NCBI RefSeq assembly: GCF_000155955.1
Contig: NZ_GG697142.2
Coordinates: 547,325 to 611,324 of the forward strand
Reading direction: 5' to 3'
Source of the DNA: Mitsuokella multacida DSM 20544
Lineage (GTDB): Bacteria; Bacillota; Negativicutes; Selenomonadales; Selenomonadaceae
DNA: 64,000 bases
Under the pieces are notes generated by a model that saw only the letters and a list, made by a program, of their open reading frames with translations, did not search any database and was not told the origin of the DNA. Positions 56,838 to 64,000 of the stretch are shown here, piece after piece (within the stretch, counting starts at the first letter, position 1; each line of letters opens with the position of its first letter). The position numbers and the translations under genes were made by a program.

Positions 56838-56903
56838 ATGGTTTTTTCTTTTGGTTCCAAAAGATTCTATAGGGAGGGACTTAAATATGATGCATTTATC
56901 TGA
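56838..56903 (+). CDS. possible 21-residue peptide coupled to the next gene
   Basis: ATG with AAAGGAG nine bases before it, reading MVFSFGSKRFYREGLKYDAF then I and stop. The stop lies just past the start of the 290-residue gene, so its translation could feed ribosomes to that gene. Only the good ribosome-binding site supports it. Confidence 0.3.
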   Translation: MVFSFGSKRFYREGLKYDAFI

Positions 56904-57759
56904 TTTATTCCATGCTTCTCCAGATATGTTTGATTTTTATGACATTAACTTAGAGGAGGATACCCCTCGGTTTATCGAACCGGGATGTATTTTTACTGCA
57001 AGCGATGAATTGAGTAGAGCTGCATGGGCTGATGTTCAGGATTGCTTTCAGTGCATATTCTTAGCATATCAGCAGAAGGCATCAAATCCTGAAAAAATCG
57101 AGTTACTGTCTCATTTGCATGAAATAAATGCGACTAAACTTGGATACGGAAATGGTCGGAATGGTAAGGCTAAGACACCAGAGGGGATGTTGGAGGTATT
57201 TTCACAGCTCGATGCTCTTTTTGATAATGGTATCGAGGTCTCTCACCCTTTGGATCTGCCGCTTTTCTTTTATGGTTACGGCGCTGATTGTTTATCCGAT
57301 GCTTTGACCAATATTTTGTTTGATCGGTTGAGCCGCTACACATATGAACAAGCTCAGATGTGGGGCGTCGATGAACAATACTTCGGTTATTCTCAAAAGC
57401 CAGAGTATTACTGGGATATCACAGCGCATCGTTGGCAGGTCTGCCAGCAGCCGCAACTAGTCTTTGACGGACAACAGGTGCTACTTGTACCGAAACGGTG
57501 GTTACGAACTCGTATTCTTTGCGATACAGTACACTTTCTTCGTCACATGATACTGCATACCTTGCAAGCACAGCAGACTACCTATCTGGATGGCAGAGCG
57601 ATTCGCCCGACGATAAAGGGATTGGATGCTGATTTGAGAGAAAAATATGGAGCACCGCGTGAAATCATCAAGAAGTTTGTTCGAGAAAATCCATCTCTTT
57701 TGACTAAGTATCATCGAAATTTAGCTGATTTTTATCATCAGAATTGTTCATCTGACTGA
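56887..57759 (+). CDS. protein of unknown function, second gene of the cassette
   Basis: 290 residues from ATG ATG after AGGGAGGG; a reading 52 residues longer has a hydrophobic lead that looks accidental. Segments worth noting are LSHLHEINATKLGYGNGRNGKAK, FYGYGADCLSDALTNILFDRL and QLVFDGQQVLLVPKRWLRTR near residue 190. The protein seems soluble and all alpha/beta. I do not recognise a family. Its place in an accessory region, a regulated promoter and flanking terminators suggest a self-contained module. Confidence 0.75.
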   Translation: MMHLSDLFHASPDMFDFYDINLEEDTPRFIEPGCIFTASDELSRAAWADVQDCFQCIFLAYQQKASNPEKIELLSHLHEINATKLGYGNGRNGKAKTPEGMLEVFSQLDALFDNGIEVSHPLDLPLFFYGYGADCLSDALTNILFDRLSRYTYEQAQMWGVDEQYFGYSQKPEYYWDITAHRWQVCQQPQLVFDGQQVLLVPKRWLRTRILCDTVHFLRHMILHTLQAQQTTYLDGRAIRPTIKGLDADLREKYGAPREIIKKFVRENPSLLTKYHRNLADFYHQNCSSD

Positions 57760-57799
57760 TTTCCTTTGTTGATGCCTTTGCTTTAATTAGTCTCAAAAA

Positions 57800-57835
57800 C
57801 CGCCCTGCAAGTGATGTGCTGCAGGGCGGTTTTTT
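57800..57835. terminator. bidirectional terminator closing the cassette
   Basis: CCGCCCTGCA / TGCAGGGCGG with ten-base loop AGTGATGTGC, six T after and five A before, so it also serves the minus-strand YvrJ gene. Confidence 0.87.
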
Positions 57836-57862
57836 GATTGGTGGGGCAATCTCGACGTTGTG

Positions 57863-58021
57863 TTAGTGGACCATATGGCGCTGATGTTGGAGCTCTTTGA
57901 CGAGCTCGCTGAGCTGGTCGGTGAAGCGGTCCATGGACCTTTGGAAGCTGGTCAGCAGGTAGAGCGTCACGACGATGGGGAAGCCGACGCTGGAGATTGC
58001 GGTGAGGAGATTCTGTTCCAT
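57863..58021 (-). CDS. YvrJ family small membrane protein
   Basis: 52 residues, MEQNLLTAISSVGFPIVVTL onward, with one membrane helix (about residues 8-25) and an amphipathic tail. This is the YvrJ family form. AAGGTGAT lies before the ATG. It ends a minus-strand set with DUF2922 and DUF1659 genes, a common trio in Firmicutes whose role is unknown. Confidence 0.8.
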   Translation of the reverse strand: MEQNLLTAISSVGFPIVVTLYLLTSFQRSMDRFTDQLSELVKELQHQRHMVH

Positions 58022-58136
58022 GGGGATCACCTTGTCACTTTACTTGTTGGGGGGAGTGAAGGCGGAAGGGATGGCTGGTAAGAGGCAGCCGATGCGCGGA
58101 GGGATGACGCATCGGCCGACTGGGCTTAGTCCGGGC

Positions 58137-58349
58137 TTAGGCGAGTTCCTCGACTTCGACGGTGCGGACGTTCGCGCCCTTGTAGGCGACGGGGAAGGCG
58201 CCGCCTACGAGGAAAGCTTTCTTGGCGACGACGTTATCGGCCCAGGCCTTGACGGCGGCATCCGAGATGTCATCCTTCGGGTCGAGCAGGGAGATGGTCT
58301 TCGTCTTGGCGTTATCGAGCAGGAATTCGATTTCAAGCGTGCGTTTCAT
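58137..58349 (-). CDS. DUF2922 family protein
   Basis: 70 residues. MKRTLEIEFLLDNAKTKTIS, LLDPKDDISDAAVKAWAD and a C-terminal VRTVEVEEL match the DUF2922 family. Soluble, function unknown. GAAAGGAG precedes the ATG. The YvrJ gene lies 115 bases downstream and DUF1659 110 bases upstream. Confidence 0.82.
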   Translation of the reverse strand: MKRTLEIEFLLDNAKTKTISLLDPKDDISDAAVKAWADNVVAKKAFLVGGAFPVAYKGANVRTVEVEELA

Positions 58350-58459
58350 GGTGAGACTCCTTTCGTTCTAGCAATGAGGGAGAGACAGCGCGGGCGGGGA
58401 GATGCCTGCGCCATCCCGGCAGTTCAGGTTCAGCAGCTTAGCGGAGCTGCTTGGGCGGC

Positions 58460-58684
58460 TTAGCCCGTGATCATCGTCGCGTTCTCAAGGCGCTGGATGT
58501 CGCCGACATCGTGCGACTGCAGGGCGCCGAGGCCCTGGCCGACGGCGAGCAGGTCCTCGTCGCTGATCTCCGGGTTGATGGAGCTGAACGTGCGCGTCGC
58601 GTACTTGACCGTACCCGTATTCGTCGTGCCGTTCTCCACCTTGATCTTGAGGGACGTTGTGATGTTCGTGCGCTGCGTAGCCAT
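58460..58684 (-). CDS. DUF1659 family protein
   Basis: 74 residues; TSLKIKVENG, VKYATRTFSSINPEISDEDLLAVGQGLGALQ (in pieces) are typical of DUF1659, which regularly precedes DUF2922 and YvrJ. Function unknown. AAAGGAG before the ATG; a promoter with a TTGACATGTCAA palindrome lies about 130 bases upstream. Confidence 0.82.
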   Translation of the reverse strand: MATQRTNITTSLKIKVENGTTNTGTVKYATRTFSSINPEISDEDLLAVGQGLGALQSHDVGDIQRLENATMITG

Positions 58685-58797
58685 GATGATTCTCCTTTCA
58701 ATGGCAGAAATGAGTGGGATAGAGGTGGCCTCAGAGACAGCCGCGAGGCCGGCGGGCTGTCTGTTGGCTTAGGTGTTATTCCCTTGCCTTGATTTTA

Positions 58798-58864
58798 TTG
58801 TACGGGATTGACATGTCAAAAGCAAGAGATTTTTTAGAGAAGATTTTGACACTTGAGTTGACAC
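58798..58864 (-). promoter_or_regulatory. promoter and TTGACA repeats before the DUF1659 trio
   Basis: On the minus strand a TTGACA inside the perfect palindrome TTGACATGTCAA (58808) is followed by TAAAAT at 16 bases. TTGACAC occurs twice on the plus strand 12 bases apart (58846, 58858). Similar TGTCAA repeats stand upstream of the Rep-like gene. Confidence 0.55.
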
Positions 58865-58885
58865 ATCCTGGACAAAAGCTTCCTA

Positions 58886-59524
58886 TTATATATGCGCCGG
58901 TACATATCGCCAGAGCATCGGAGCGGGCTCATCCTCTTCGTAGATCAGCTCCCCTTCGGGCGTGATATGTGCCCGGAGGAACTGGTCGACGCCACTCGCG
59001 ATGGCCTGGCCGAAGACGGCAGGATAGTCGAGCAGCAGCCGGATATCCTCATCGTTGTCGAGGAAGGCGGTCTCGACGAGGATGGCGGGCATGGCGGTGC
59101 GCCTCAGCACGGTGAAGTCGGGATTGACCTTGACGCCGCGGTCGGGGAAGCTCTTGTCGAGGCGGCTGACGGCCCGGTGCACCGACTTCTGCACGATGGT
59201 CGCGAGGCCATGGCCCCACGAGCACTCGCTGAACGCGTACGTCTCGCAGCCGCGGCCGCCGCCGGCATTGGCATGGATCGAGAGGAAGACATCGGCGGGC
59301 CAGTTGTTGGCGAGCGCCGTGACATTTGGGTAGGCGGGCGCCTCGCCGCGCAGGTTGTGGCTCTGCACCGTCTTCGTCGAGTGGCCGTAGCGCTCGAGCG
59401 CGATGCAGCAGTTCCGCGCGATGCGCGCATTGACCTCGGCTTCCGTGATATCGTGTTCGAGATTGACCGCACCGGGATCCGGCCGGCTACCGAGCGCATG
59501 GCCCGGATTGATAAAGATTCGCAT
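58886..59524 (-). CDS. N-acetylmuramoyl-L-alanine amidase (Amidase_3)
   Basis: 212 residues from ATG giving MRIFINPGHALGSRPDPGAV, chosen for the AAAGGAGCATCCC site. The zinc ligands of Amidase_3 are in place: His in NPGH, Glu in ITEAEVN and His in SIHANA; the catalytic Glu is in LVETAFLDN. No signal peptide or cell-wall binding domain, so it may leave the cell through a holin-like route or act from within, as phage endolysins do. About 85 bases after the winged-helix gene. Confidence 0.87.
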   Translation of the reverse strand: MRIFINPGHALGSRPDPGAVNLEHDITEAEVNARIARNCCIALERYGHSTKTVQSHNLRGEAPAYPNVTALANNWPADVFLSIHANAGGGRGCETYAFSECSWGHGLATIVQKSVHRAVSRLDKSFPDRGVKVNPDFTVLRRTAMPAILVETAFLDNDEDIRLLLDYPAVFGQAIASGVDQFLRAHITPEGELIYEEDEPAPMLWRYVPAHI

Positions 59525-59610
59525 GGGATGCTCCTTTCGTATAGAGGTGGTTTGAGGAATGAGGATGGACTTGCTCATTCCATCCACTTTCCTTCCTATT
59601 ATAATAGAAG

Positions 59611-59982
59611 CTATGAGGCAGATTCAGACGGATTGCCAGATTTGTCCGTGCTATTATCTGATTTTGCAGATTCCCTCGCCAGCCTTGACTTCTTCGCCGC
59701 CTGCTTGGCGCTCCAGACGGCTTCTGGCCCGGCCTCGTAGATGGCCTTCGACCTGGCGAGGATGACCTCGGCCAGTACCGGATTGATGAGCTCGTAATGC
59801 GGCTTGCGCGCGATGCGCTCGATGGCGATGAGCCCGAGTTCGCAGAGCTCCTGGCGCGCCGCGACGAACGTCCCGTGCGAGATCCCGCCGGCCTCGCGGC
59901 GCAGCGTCAGCTCGCGGATCGACCCGCCGCCGTACTTCTCAATTCCCCGATACAGCCCTTGTGCATGATTCGTTGCAAACAT
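59611..59982 (-). CDS. winged-helix-like protein of unknown function
   Basis: 123 residues with a strong GAGAGGAGG site. GGGSIRELTLRREAGGISHG and the ELGLIAIERIARKPHYELI segment resemble a winged helix; the tail from about residue 90 is Lys/Ser/Ala rich and looks disordered. It overlaps the Rep-like gene by 44 bases, so the two are coupled. Probably a DNA-binding partner. Confidence 0.6.
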   Translation of the reverse strand: MFATNHAQGLYRGIEKYGGGSIRELTLRREAGGISHGTFVAARQELCELGLIAIERIARKPHYELINPVLAEVILARSKAIYEAGPEAVWSAKQAAKKSRLARESAKSDNSTDKSGNPSESAS

Positions 59983-60379
59983 GAGTATCCTCCTCTCGGA
60001 CCTGCGTCTCTGCTACATTGAAAGCCTGATACGATTTCGAGCCAGCGAGCATTTCCTCTGGCGTCATGAGCATGTGCGGGCGCACATTGCTGATGAGATA
60101 GTACTTGACCGAGCGGCTGCCCGGCTCCTGCTCGTAGAGCAGATACCCCTGCTCTGCGAGCTCCGCGCGGGCGCGCTGCACCGACGAGCGCGAGAGCCGC
60201 AGGGCCCCGGCCAGCTCGTTGAGCTGCAAATGCAAGGGAAATTGCCAGTACGCTGCGTTCGCGCGGTAGAAGAGATACTGCCAGAGTGCCTGTGCGCTCG
60301 CCGACAGCGGCCGGACCGGCATCATCTGGTGGAAGTAGCGGAACTCCGTGATGAAGCCCGTCATCGCTTCCTTGGCCAT
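59939..60379 (-). CDS. Rep/DnaD-like winged-helix protein
   Basis: 146 residues from ATG after AAAGGGGTG. The N-terminal half (FITEFRYFHQMMPVRPLSASAQALWQYLFYRAN; LQLNELAGALRLSRSSVQRARAELAEQGYL, in pieces) is a winged helix like those at the start of DnaD-type and plasmid replication proteins. No primase or initiator catalytic motif. Promoter TTGACA/TATACT upstream and a DnaA-box cluster 540-670 bases upstream suggest a link to replication. Confidence 0.6.
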   Translation of the reverse strand: MAKEAMTGFITEFRYFHQMMPVRPLSASAQALWQYLFYRANAAYWQFPLHLQLNELAGALRLSRSSVQRARAELAEQGYLLYEQEPGSRSVKYYLISNVRPHMLMTPEEMLAGSKSYQAFNVAETQVREEDTHVCNESCTRAVSGN

Positions 60380-60575
60380 AGAAAACACCCCTTTCATCAA
60401 AACATCTTGCATAATACGGCCGTCAACAGCAAAACGGGCCTGCTCATCTCCAAGGCATCACAGACCGAGAGGATCGTCGGACTGCTGATCTGCCGTGCGA
60501 GACAAGCAAGCCCGAATTCCGTCTTGTTTGTTGGTCGTGCAAAAGAGTGTGCGTCGCATCGCTGCTGACAAGCTT

Positions 60576-60655
60576 AGTATACGGTACCGGGCTGCTCCGT
60601 GTCAAGCGTAAAAATGCCTGCGAACCGAGGACACGACGTGTCAAATGAGTGTCAA
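60576..60655 (-). promoter_or_regulatory. promoter and GTGTCAA repeats before the Rep-like gene
   Basis: On the minus strand TTGACA and TATACT with an 18-base spacer. GTGTCAA occurs three times on the plus strand (60599, 60638, 60649), the first over the -35 and the last two 11 bases apart. They could be operator sites or short iterons. Confidence 0.6.
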
Positions 60656-60919
60656 CCCTTGAAAGTACTAGCTTTTTGCGCTCAAAAGAAAATTTTTTGA
60701 TACTTCGAAAAAGTAGATGAAAACGAGTGTAAAATGAGTCTAAATGAGAATAAGTTCCAACAACAAGCCAGAATCTGCAACCTAGATGCACCGCCTCGTC
60801 AGACCTCAGACGCACAGCCGACACAGAGAAGGGGGCGCCTCTACGTTAATTTTTTCTTTCGCTTCGCTAGAGCTACGTCTTAGAGAGCCCGCGAAGCCAG
60901 CAGCGCCAACGGAAAGCGG

Positions 60920-61053
60920 CTATCCACAAGGTCACAGAACACACAAAACTGAGTACAGTGCGGGCGCAGACTGACACATAGAGCGGGGCAGTGATTAATT
61001 TTATCCACAAGTATTCCGAAGTTATACACATGTTATCAACAGAGTTATGCACA
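60920..61053 (+). other. cluster of DnaA boxes, possible replication origin
   Basis: Four boxes in one orientation within 53 bases: TTATCCACA (61001, perfect), TTATACACA (61022), TTATCAACA (61033) and TTATGCACA (61045), plus CTATCCACA at 60920. The gap from 60,380 to 61,280 holds no convincing gene; besides this cluster it has the promoter repeats and a downstream promoter. No dnaA gene is in the window. Confidence 0.65.
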
Positions 61054-61111
61054 GGCTATATATGAAGGAAGTTGCTCGACTTGAGAGAATCGCTGATTGC
61101 CACCCTTTTTG

Positions 61112-61168
61112 TTGCTGAATCTTGCCGTTTGCGCTATAATGAGGGCGTATTGGTTTGTTTTAACCAAT
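61112..61168 (+). promoter_or_regulatory. promoter with palindrome before the second polysaccharide block
   Basis: TTGCTG and TATAAT are 17 bases apart, followed at once by ATTGGTT-N6-AACCAAT, placed to act as an operator or 5' mRNA hairpin. The leader to the first gene is about 130 bases. Confidence 0.6.
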
Positions 61169-61280
61169 TCAAATCTTATTTGATTCGAAGTTATATAATC
61201 TAGCTCCTCATGCATGTAGTACATGGTGAGGAATTGGGGAGGGATGGGGGCTTAACAAAGAAGAGATAGAGAATCTTTTC

Positions 61281-61582
61281 ATGTATAAGTATCTGATTGT
61301 CGATAGCGTCTGGTTTGATGCTGTCTTTGCTCATGAGGCGAAGCGATTGAGAAAGTCGGTTTTTGTGATGGAGCGCCGCGAGCATGTGAGCGGCAATGTC
61401 TATCGGCGAAGAAGCTTATTACCACGTCAACAACGAGCGCAACTAGAGCCGCTCAAGCAGTGCGCAGCCTTGGTCAAGCAAGAGCACATATCATCTTCGA
61501 TGGCCGGCTTGCAGAGTATAAGTATTACGATATAGATGATGTGGTCAAGAATGCACTGGGCTGTGTGGAAGAAATTAATTAA
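61281..61582 (+). pseudogene. glf: deleted UDP-galactopyranose mutase gene
   Basis: The first 41 codons (MYKYLIVDSVWFDAVFAHEA...) match the N-terminus of the intact Glf at 51.5 kb. The sequence then jumps to the region matching EEAYYPVNNERN, and out of frame to the last 20 residues (LAEYKYYDMDD-like). About 250 internal codons are lost. The FAD loop is also damaged (VDSVWF for VGSGLF). It directly precedes the GT2 gene. Confidence 0.9.
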
Positions 61583-61597
61583 TATTAGGAGTAAAAA

Positions 61598-62563
61598 TTG
61601 AAAAACGAAATAAAAGTAACTGTTATTATTCCGGTATACAATAAGGAAAATCTTTTAAAGCGGTGCTTGGACTCTATAGAAGCACAATCTTATCCGTACT
61701 TTGAAGTTGTTGTGGTAGATGACGGCAGTAAAGATAACTCTGGGGAAATATGTGATTCATATAGGGAAAAAGACAGTCGCTTTCGTGTGTATCATAATGA
61801 GAATCAAGGGCCTGGTGCATCTAGAAATTTTGGAATTGAACAAGCAAAAGGTGAGTATATTACCTTTGTAGATGCAGATGATAGAATACATCCAGATTAC
61901 TTAAAATCATTACTTGATGCTAGTCTTAATGGAAAATATGATTTTGTGGTTGGTAATTATGAAATAATTACTTTGGAAAATGTTCACTACCCTTCTGGAT
62001 TTAATATCCCATCACGAACTGGAAATATCTATGATGATTATTATAACCTGAATTTTCTGCTTTTTACTCCGTGGGGAAAGCTGTATCGAACAAATGTTAT
62101 AAAAGAAAATCATATTTTATTTCCAATTAATATGCGTACTGCTGAGGATCAGGTTTTCAATTATCAATATTATGATTATATACATCAGTACAGCTATATT
62201 GACTTGCCAATTTATTTATATACGAGAGGGAATGAGAATTCACTCTCATCAATGAAGGAAAAGCAAACTTTTTCTGATGAACTTGTCAACTTGCGTTTAA
62301 AAAAAGATTTTTGCAAACGTCATGGTGTTCAAAATGCTGGCAAAATTTTGTTGATGCAAATATATTTTATAATAGTTCGTTATTATTTTATGGGCGCTAA
62401 AAATATGAATTTTTCGCAATATCTATGGGATGACTATGAAGGTGATACATATAAAGAAAAAATAAAAATATATTTCATAAAGAGAAAATGGTATAGATTT
62501 TTCATCTCGTGGGAAACGTTTAAAGAAGGGATGAGAAGTATCCTTCGTAAAATTAGAAGTTGA
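61598..62563 (+). CDS. glycosyltransferase family 2
   Basis: 321 residues, TTG start after AGGAG. GT-A fold: KVTVIIPVYNKENLLKRCLDS, VVVVDDGSKDNS and the metal-binding VDADDR near residue 94. The C-terminal part is rich in aromatic residues. Strongly AT-rich compared with the flanks. It transfers an unknown sugar to the growing unit. Confidence 0.9.
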   Translation: MKNEIKVTVIIPVYNKENLLKRCLDSIEAQSYPYFEVVVVDDGSKDNSGEICDSYREKDSRFRVYHNENQGPGASRNFGIEQAKGEYITFVDADDRIHPDYLKSLLDASLNGKYDFVVGNYEIITLENVHYPSGFNIPSRTGNIYDDYYNLNFLLFTPWGKLYRTNVIKENHILFPINMRTAEDQVFNYQYYDYIHQYSYIDLPIYLYTRGNENSLSSMKEKQTFSDELVNLRLKKDFCKRHGVQNAGKILLMQIYFIIVRYYFMGAKNMNFSQYLWDDYEGDTYKEKIKIYFIKRKWYRFFISWETFKEGMRSILRKIRS

Positions 62564-62616
62564 ATATTATATGTTTGTACTAAGAGTTTTCTTGTTAGTA
62601 AATATAGGGACGTTTT

Positions 62617-64000
62617 ATGCAAATAACTACTAAGAAAAAAGATATAATTTGGAATTATTTAGGTGTATTTTTCTCTTTGGGTTCACAGGTTATATGGTTA
62701 CCTGTTTTAGTGCATTACATGCCGCCAGATATCTTAGGTTTGTGGTATGTCTTTATTAGCATTGGCGGACTGGTGGAACTCATGGACAGCGGCTTTACGC
62801 CGACGCTGAGCCACTGTATGACGTATGCCTGGAGCGGTGCTGCTGACCTGAAGAAGCACGGTGTCTCGTTCTCGTCTGCGAAGAGCGAGCCAAATTATTC
62901 TCTAGTTTGCGGTATGTTGGCCACTTGTCGACGGCTGTATTTCGGCATCGCTCTGGCGGCTACGCTCGTTATGGCCACGCTGGGGACGGTCTACATCCAG
63001 CGGATTGCTACAGAGTACCTTTCCTGGCAGATCTATGCGACATGGGGGCTCTACATCGTCTCGACGTTCATCAATCTCTACATTGGCTATTATTCGATTG
63101 TCCTGACGGGCATCGGCGATGTATTCCGCAAGAATAAAGCCAATATCATCGCGAAAGGTGTATTCCTGACGACGGGAATCATCGGCCTTGTGTCTGGCTT
63201 CGGCATCCTGAGCCTTGGCGTCGCTTATTTTGCCAGTGGTTTTGTCATGCGTTCGCTCTGTAAGCACTATTTGTTGCGCGTACATCGTTTTGATGAATTG
63301 TTGCAGAAATATCGCCATCAGACCATGTACTCCAAGAAGCACATACTGGCGATGATGTGGCCCAATGCCTGGCGCGATGGTTTGGTGACGGTGACGTTCT
63401 ATTTGACGGGGCAGGCAACCGTCCTGCTCAGCAGTAACTTTCTCACGCTCTATGAGACGGGCATTTACTCCTTCTCGATGCAGGTCATCAATGCGATTAT
63501 CGGCATATCTTGTGGCATGTTCGGAGCGTATATCCCGGCCATCCAATCGGCCTACGTCTCGCGCAATCGCGACCTGATGCGGACGCTCTATGCGAAGTCA
63601 ATGGCTTGTGGCCTTTACCTGAGTATTGCAGGGATAACCATCTTTGCGACCATCGGCATTCCCATCGTGAAATGGCTGCGCCATGATTTCACGATTGATC
63701 GTCCCGTATTTCTCGTGATGGCGTGCTCCATCTACCTCATGACACGCCATCGCAACTCGGCTTGCTTCATCTCGACGATGAACCGGCTTCCGTACACCTT
63801 TAGCTTTATCTTCTTCGGCATCCTGACACTCATCTGCACCTATATCGGCCTGGCGTACTTCAGTCTCGGTCTTTGGGGCATTGTCCTGATCCCACTCATG
63901 GTCCAGTCTCTCTATAACAACTGGAAGTGGAACCAGGTCGTCAACCACTATCTGAGGACGACTGAACTGGGCCTGATGAAGGCCGGCTCAAAGATTTTGC
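62617..64000 (+). CDS. polysaccharide flippase (Wzx-like), cut by the window end
   Basis: At least 461 codons, open to the right edge, from ATG after ATAGGGAC. Reads MQITTKKKDIIWNYLGVFFS, with paired hydrophobic helices through the length, as in the Wzx/MATE-like oligosaccharide flippases. It would move lipid-linked repeat units across the inner membrane. The first 45 codons are AT-rich and the rest GC-rich, so a recombination point near 62,750 is likely. Confidence 0.82.
   Translation, partial: MQITTKKKDIIWNYLGVFFSLGSQVIWLPVLVHYMPPDILGLWYVFISIGGLVELMDSGFTPTLSHCMTYAWSGAADLKKHGVSFSSAKSEPNYSLVCGMLATCRRLYFGIALAATLVMATLGTVYIQRIATEYLSWQIYATWGLYIVSTFINLYIGYYSIVLTGIGDVFRKNKANIIAKGVFLTTGIIGLVSGFGILSLGVAYFASGFVMRSLCKHYLLRVHRFDELLQKYRHQTMYSKKHILAMMWPNAWRDGLVTVTFYLTGQATVLLSSNFLTLYETGIYSFSMQVINAIIGISCGMFGAYIPAIQSAYVSRNRDLMRTLYAKSMACGLYLSIAGITIFATIGIPIVKWLRHDFTIDRPVFLVMACSIYLMTRHRNSACFISTMNRLPYTFSFIFFGILTLICTYIGLAYFSLGLWGIVLIPLMVQSLYNNWKWNQVVNHYLRTTELGLMKAGSKIL

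Noticed and set aside
60444-60824. 126-residue minus-strand frame upstream of the Rep-like gene
   Set aside because: It covers the promoter and the repeats, has no ribosome-binding site and no family likeness.

Overview
The window is about 58% GC and reads as the chromosome of a diderm Firmicute of the class Negativicutes, most likely Selenomonadaceae (Selenomonas- or Mitsuokella-like). The genus is inferred from gene order and protein style, not from a search. Two facts point this way. First, there is a Firmicutes-type S10-spc-alpha ribosomal cluster running on into ecfA1-ecfA2-ecfT-truA. Second, there are outer-membrane features: a Wza-like export protein with a signal peptide, a small beta-barrel protein ending in Phe, and a WbaP-type phosphoglycosyltransferase.

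Layout. 1-12.2 kb: ribosomal proteins L2 (partial) to L17, with secY, adk, infA and rpoA. 12.3-15.7 kb: ECF vitamin transporter energising module and truA. 16-20.2 kb: one very large acyl-CoA dehydratase activase-type protein. 21-28.4 kb: purine genes purC, purE, purF, purM, purN, a cyclohydrolase-only purH and purD, with structured repeats in the gaps. 28.5-35.9 kb: two identical tRNA-Pro genes, universal stress protein, AI-2E-type transporter, thioredoxin reductase/glutaredoxin pair, a lone Flp-like pilin, a candidate type I toxin-antitoxin locus with an orphan second copy, a small outer-membrane protein and a phosphoribosyltransferase. 35.9-39.3 kb (minus strand): class III aminotransferase and a U32 protein. 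39.5-53.7 kb: exopolysaccharide locus (export protein, WbaP, DUF4422 transferase, Wzz-like protein, glycosyltransferases, EpsG-like polymerase, galU, glf, acyltransferase). A Septu-like ATPase/HNH pair sits inside this locus. 53.8-61.2 kb: accessory genes, namely a membrane-anchored Nudix fusion, a two-gene cassette of unknown function, and a minus-strand module (winged-helix proteins, amidase, DUF1659, DUF2922, YvrJ) beside a cluster of DnaA boxes. 61.3-64 kb: polysaccharide genes resume with a glf pseudogene, a GT2 transferase and a flippase cut by the window edge.

The most notable signals are these. (1) A G8 tract near the start of an exopolysaccharide acyltransferase puts the gene out of frame; removing one G restores it, which is the layout of a phase-variable switch. 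(2) Six dispersed repeats of about 185 bp have end arms that differ from copy to copy but stay complementary within each copy, implying a conserved fold. (3) A 35-residue hydrophobic peptide gene is convergent with a short RNA gene that has a consensus promoter and a shared terminator, and a second copy keeps only the RNA. (4) A DnaA-box cluster lies with GTGTCAA repeats next to a Rep-like winged-helix gene.

Base composition drops sharply between about 46.1 and 50.2 kb and again between 61.6 and 62.75 kb. This suggests imported glycosyltransferase blocks, with two breakpoints falling inside coding sequences.
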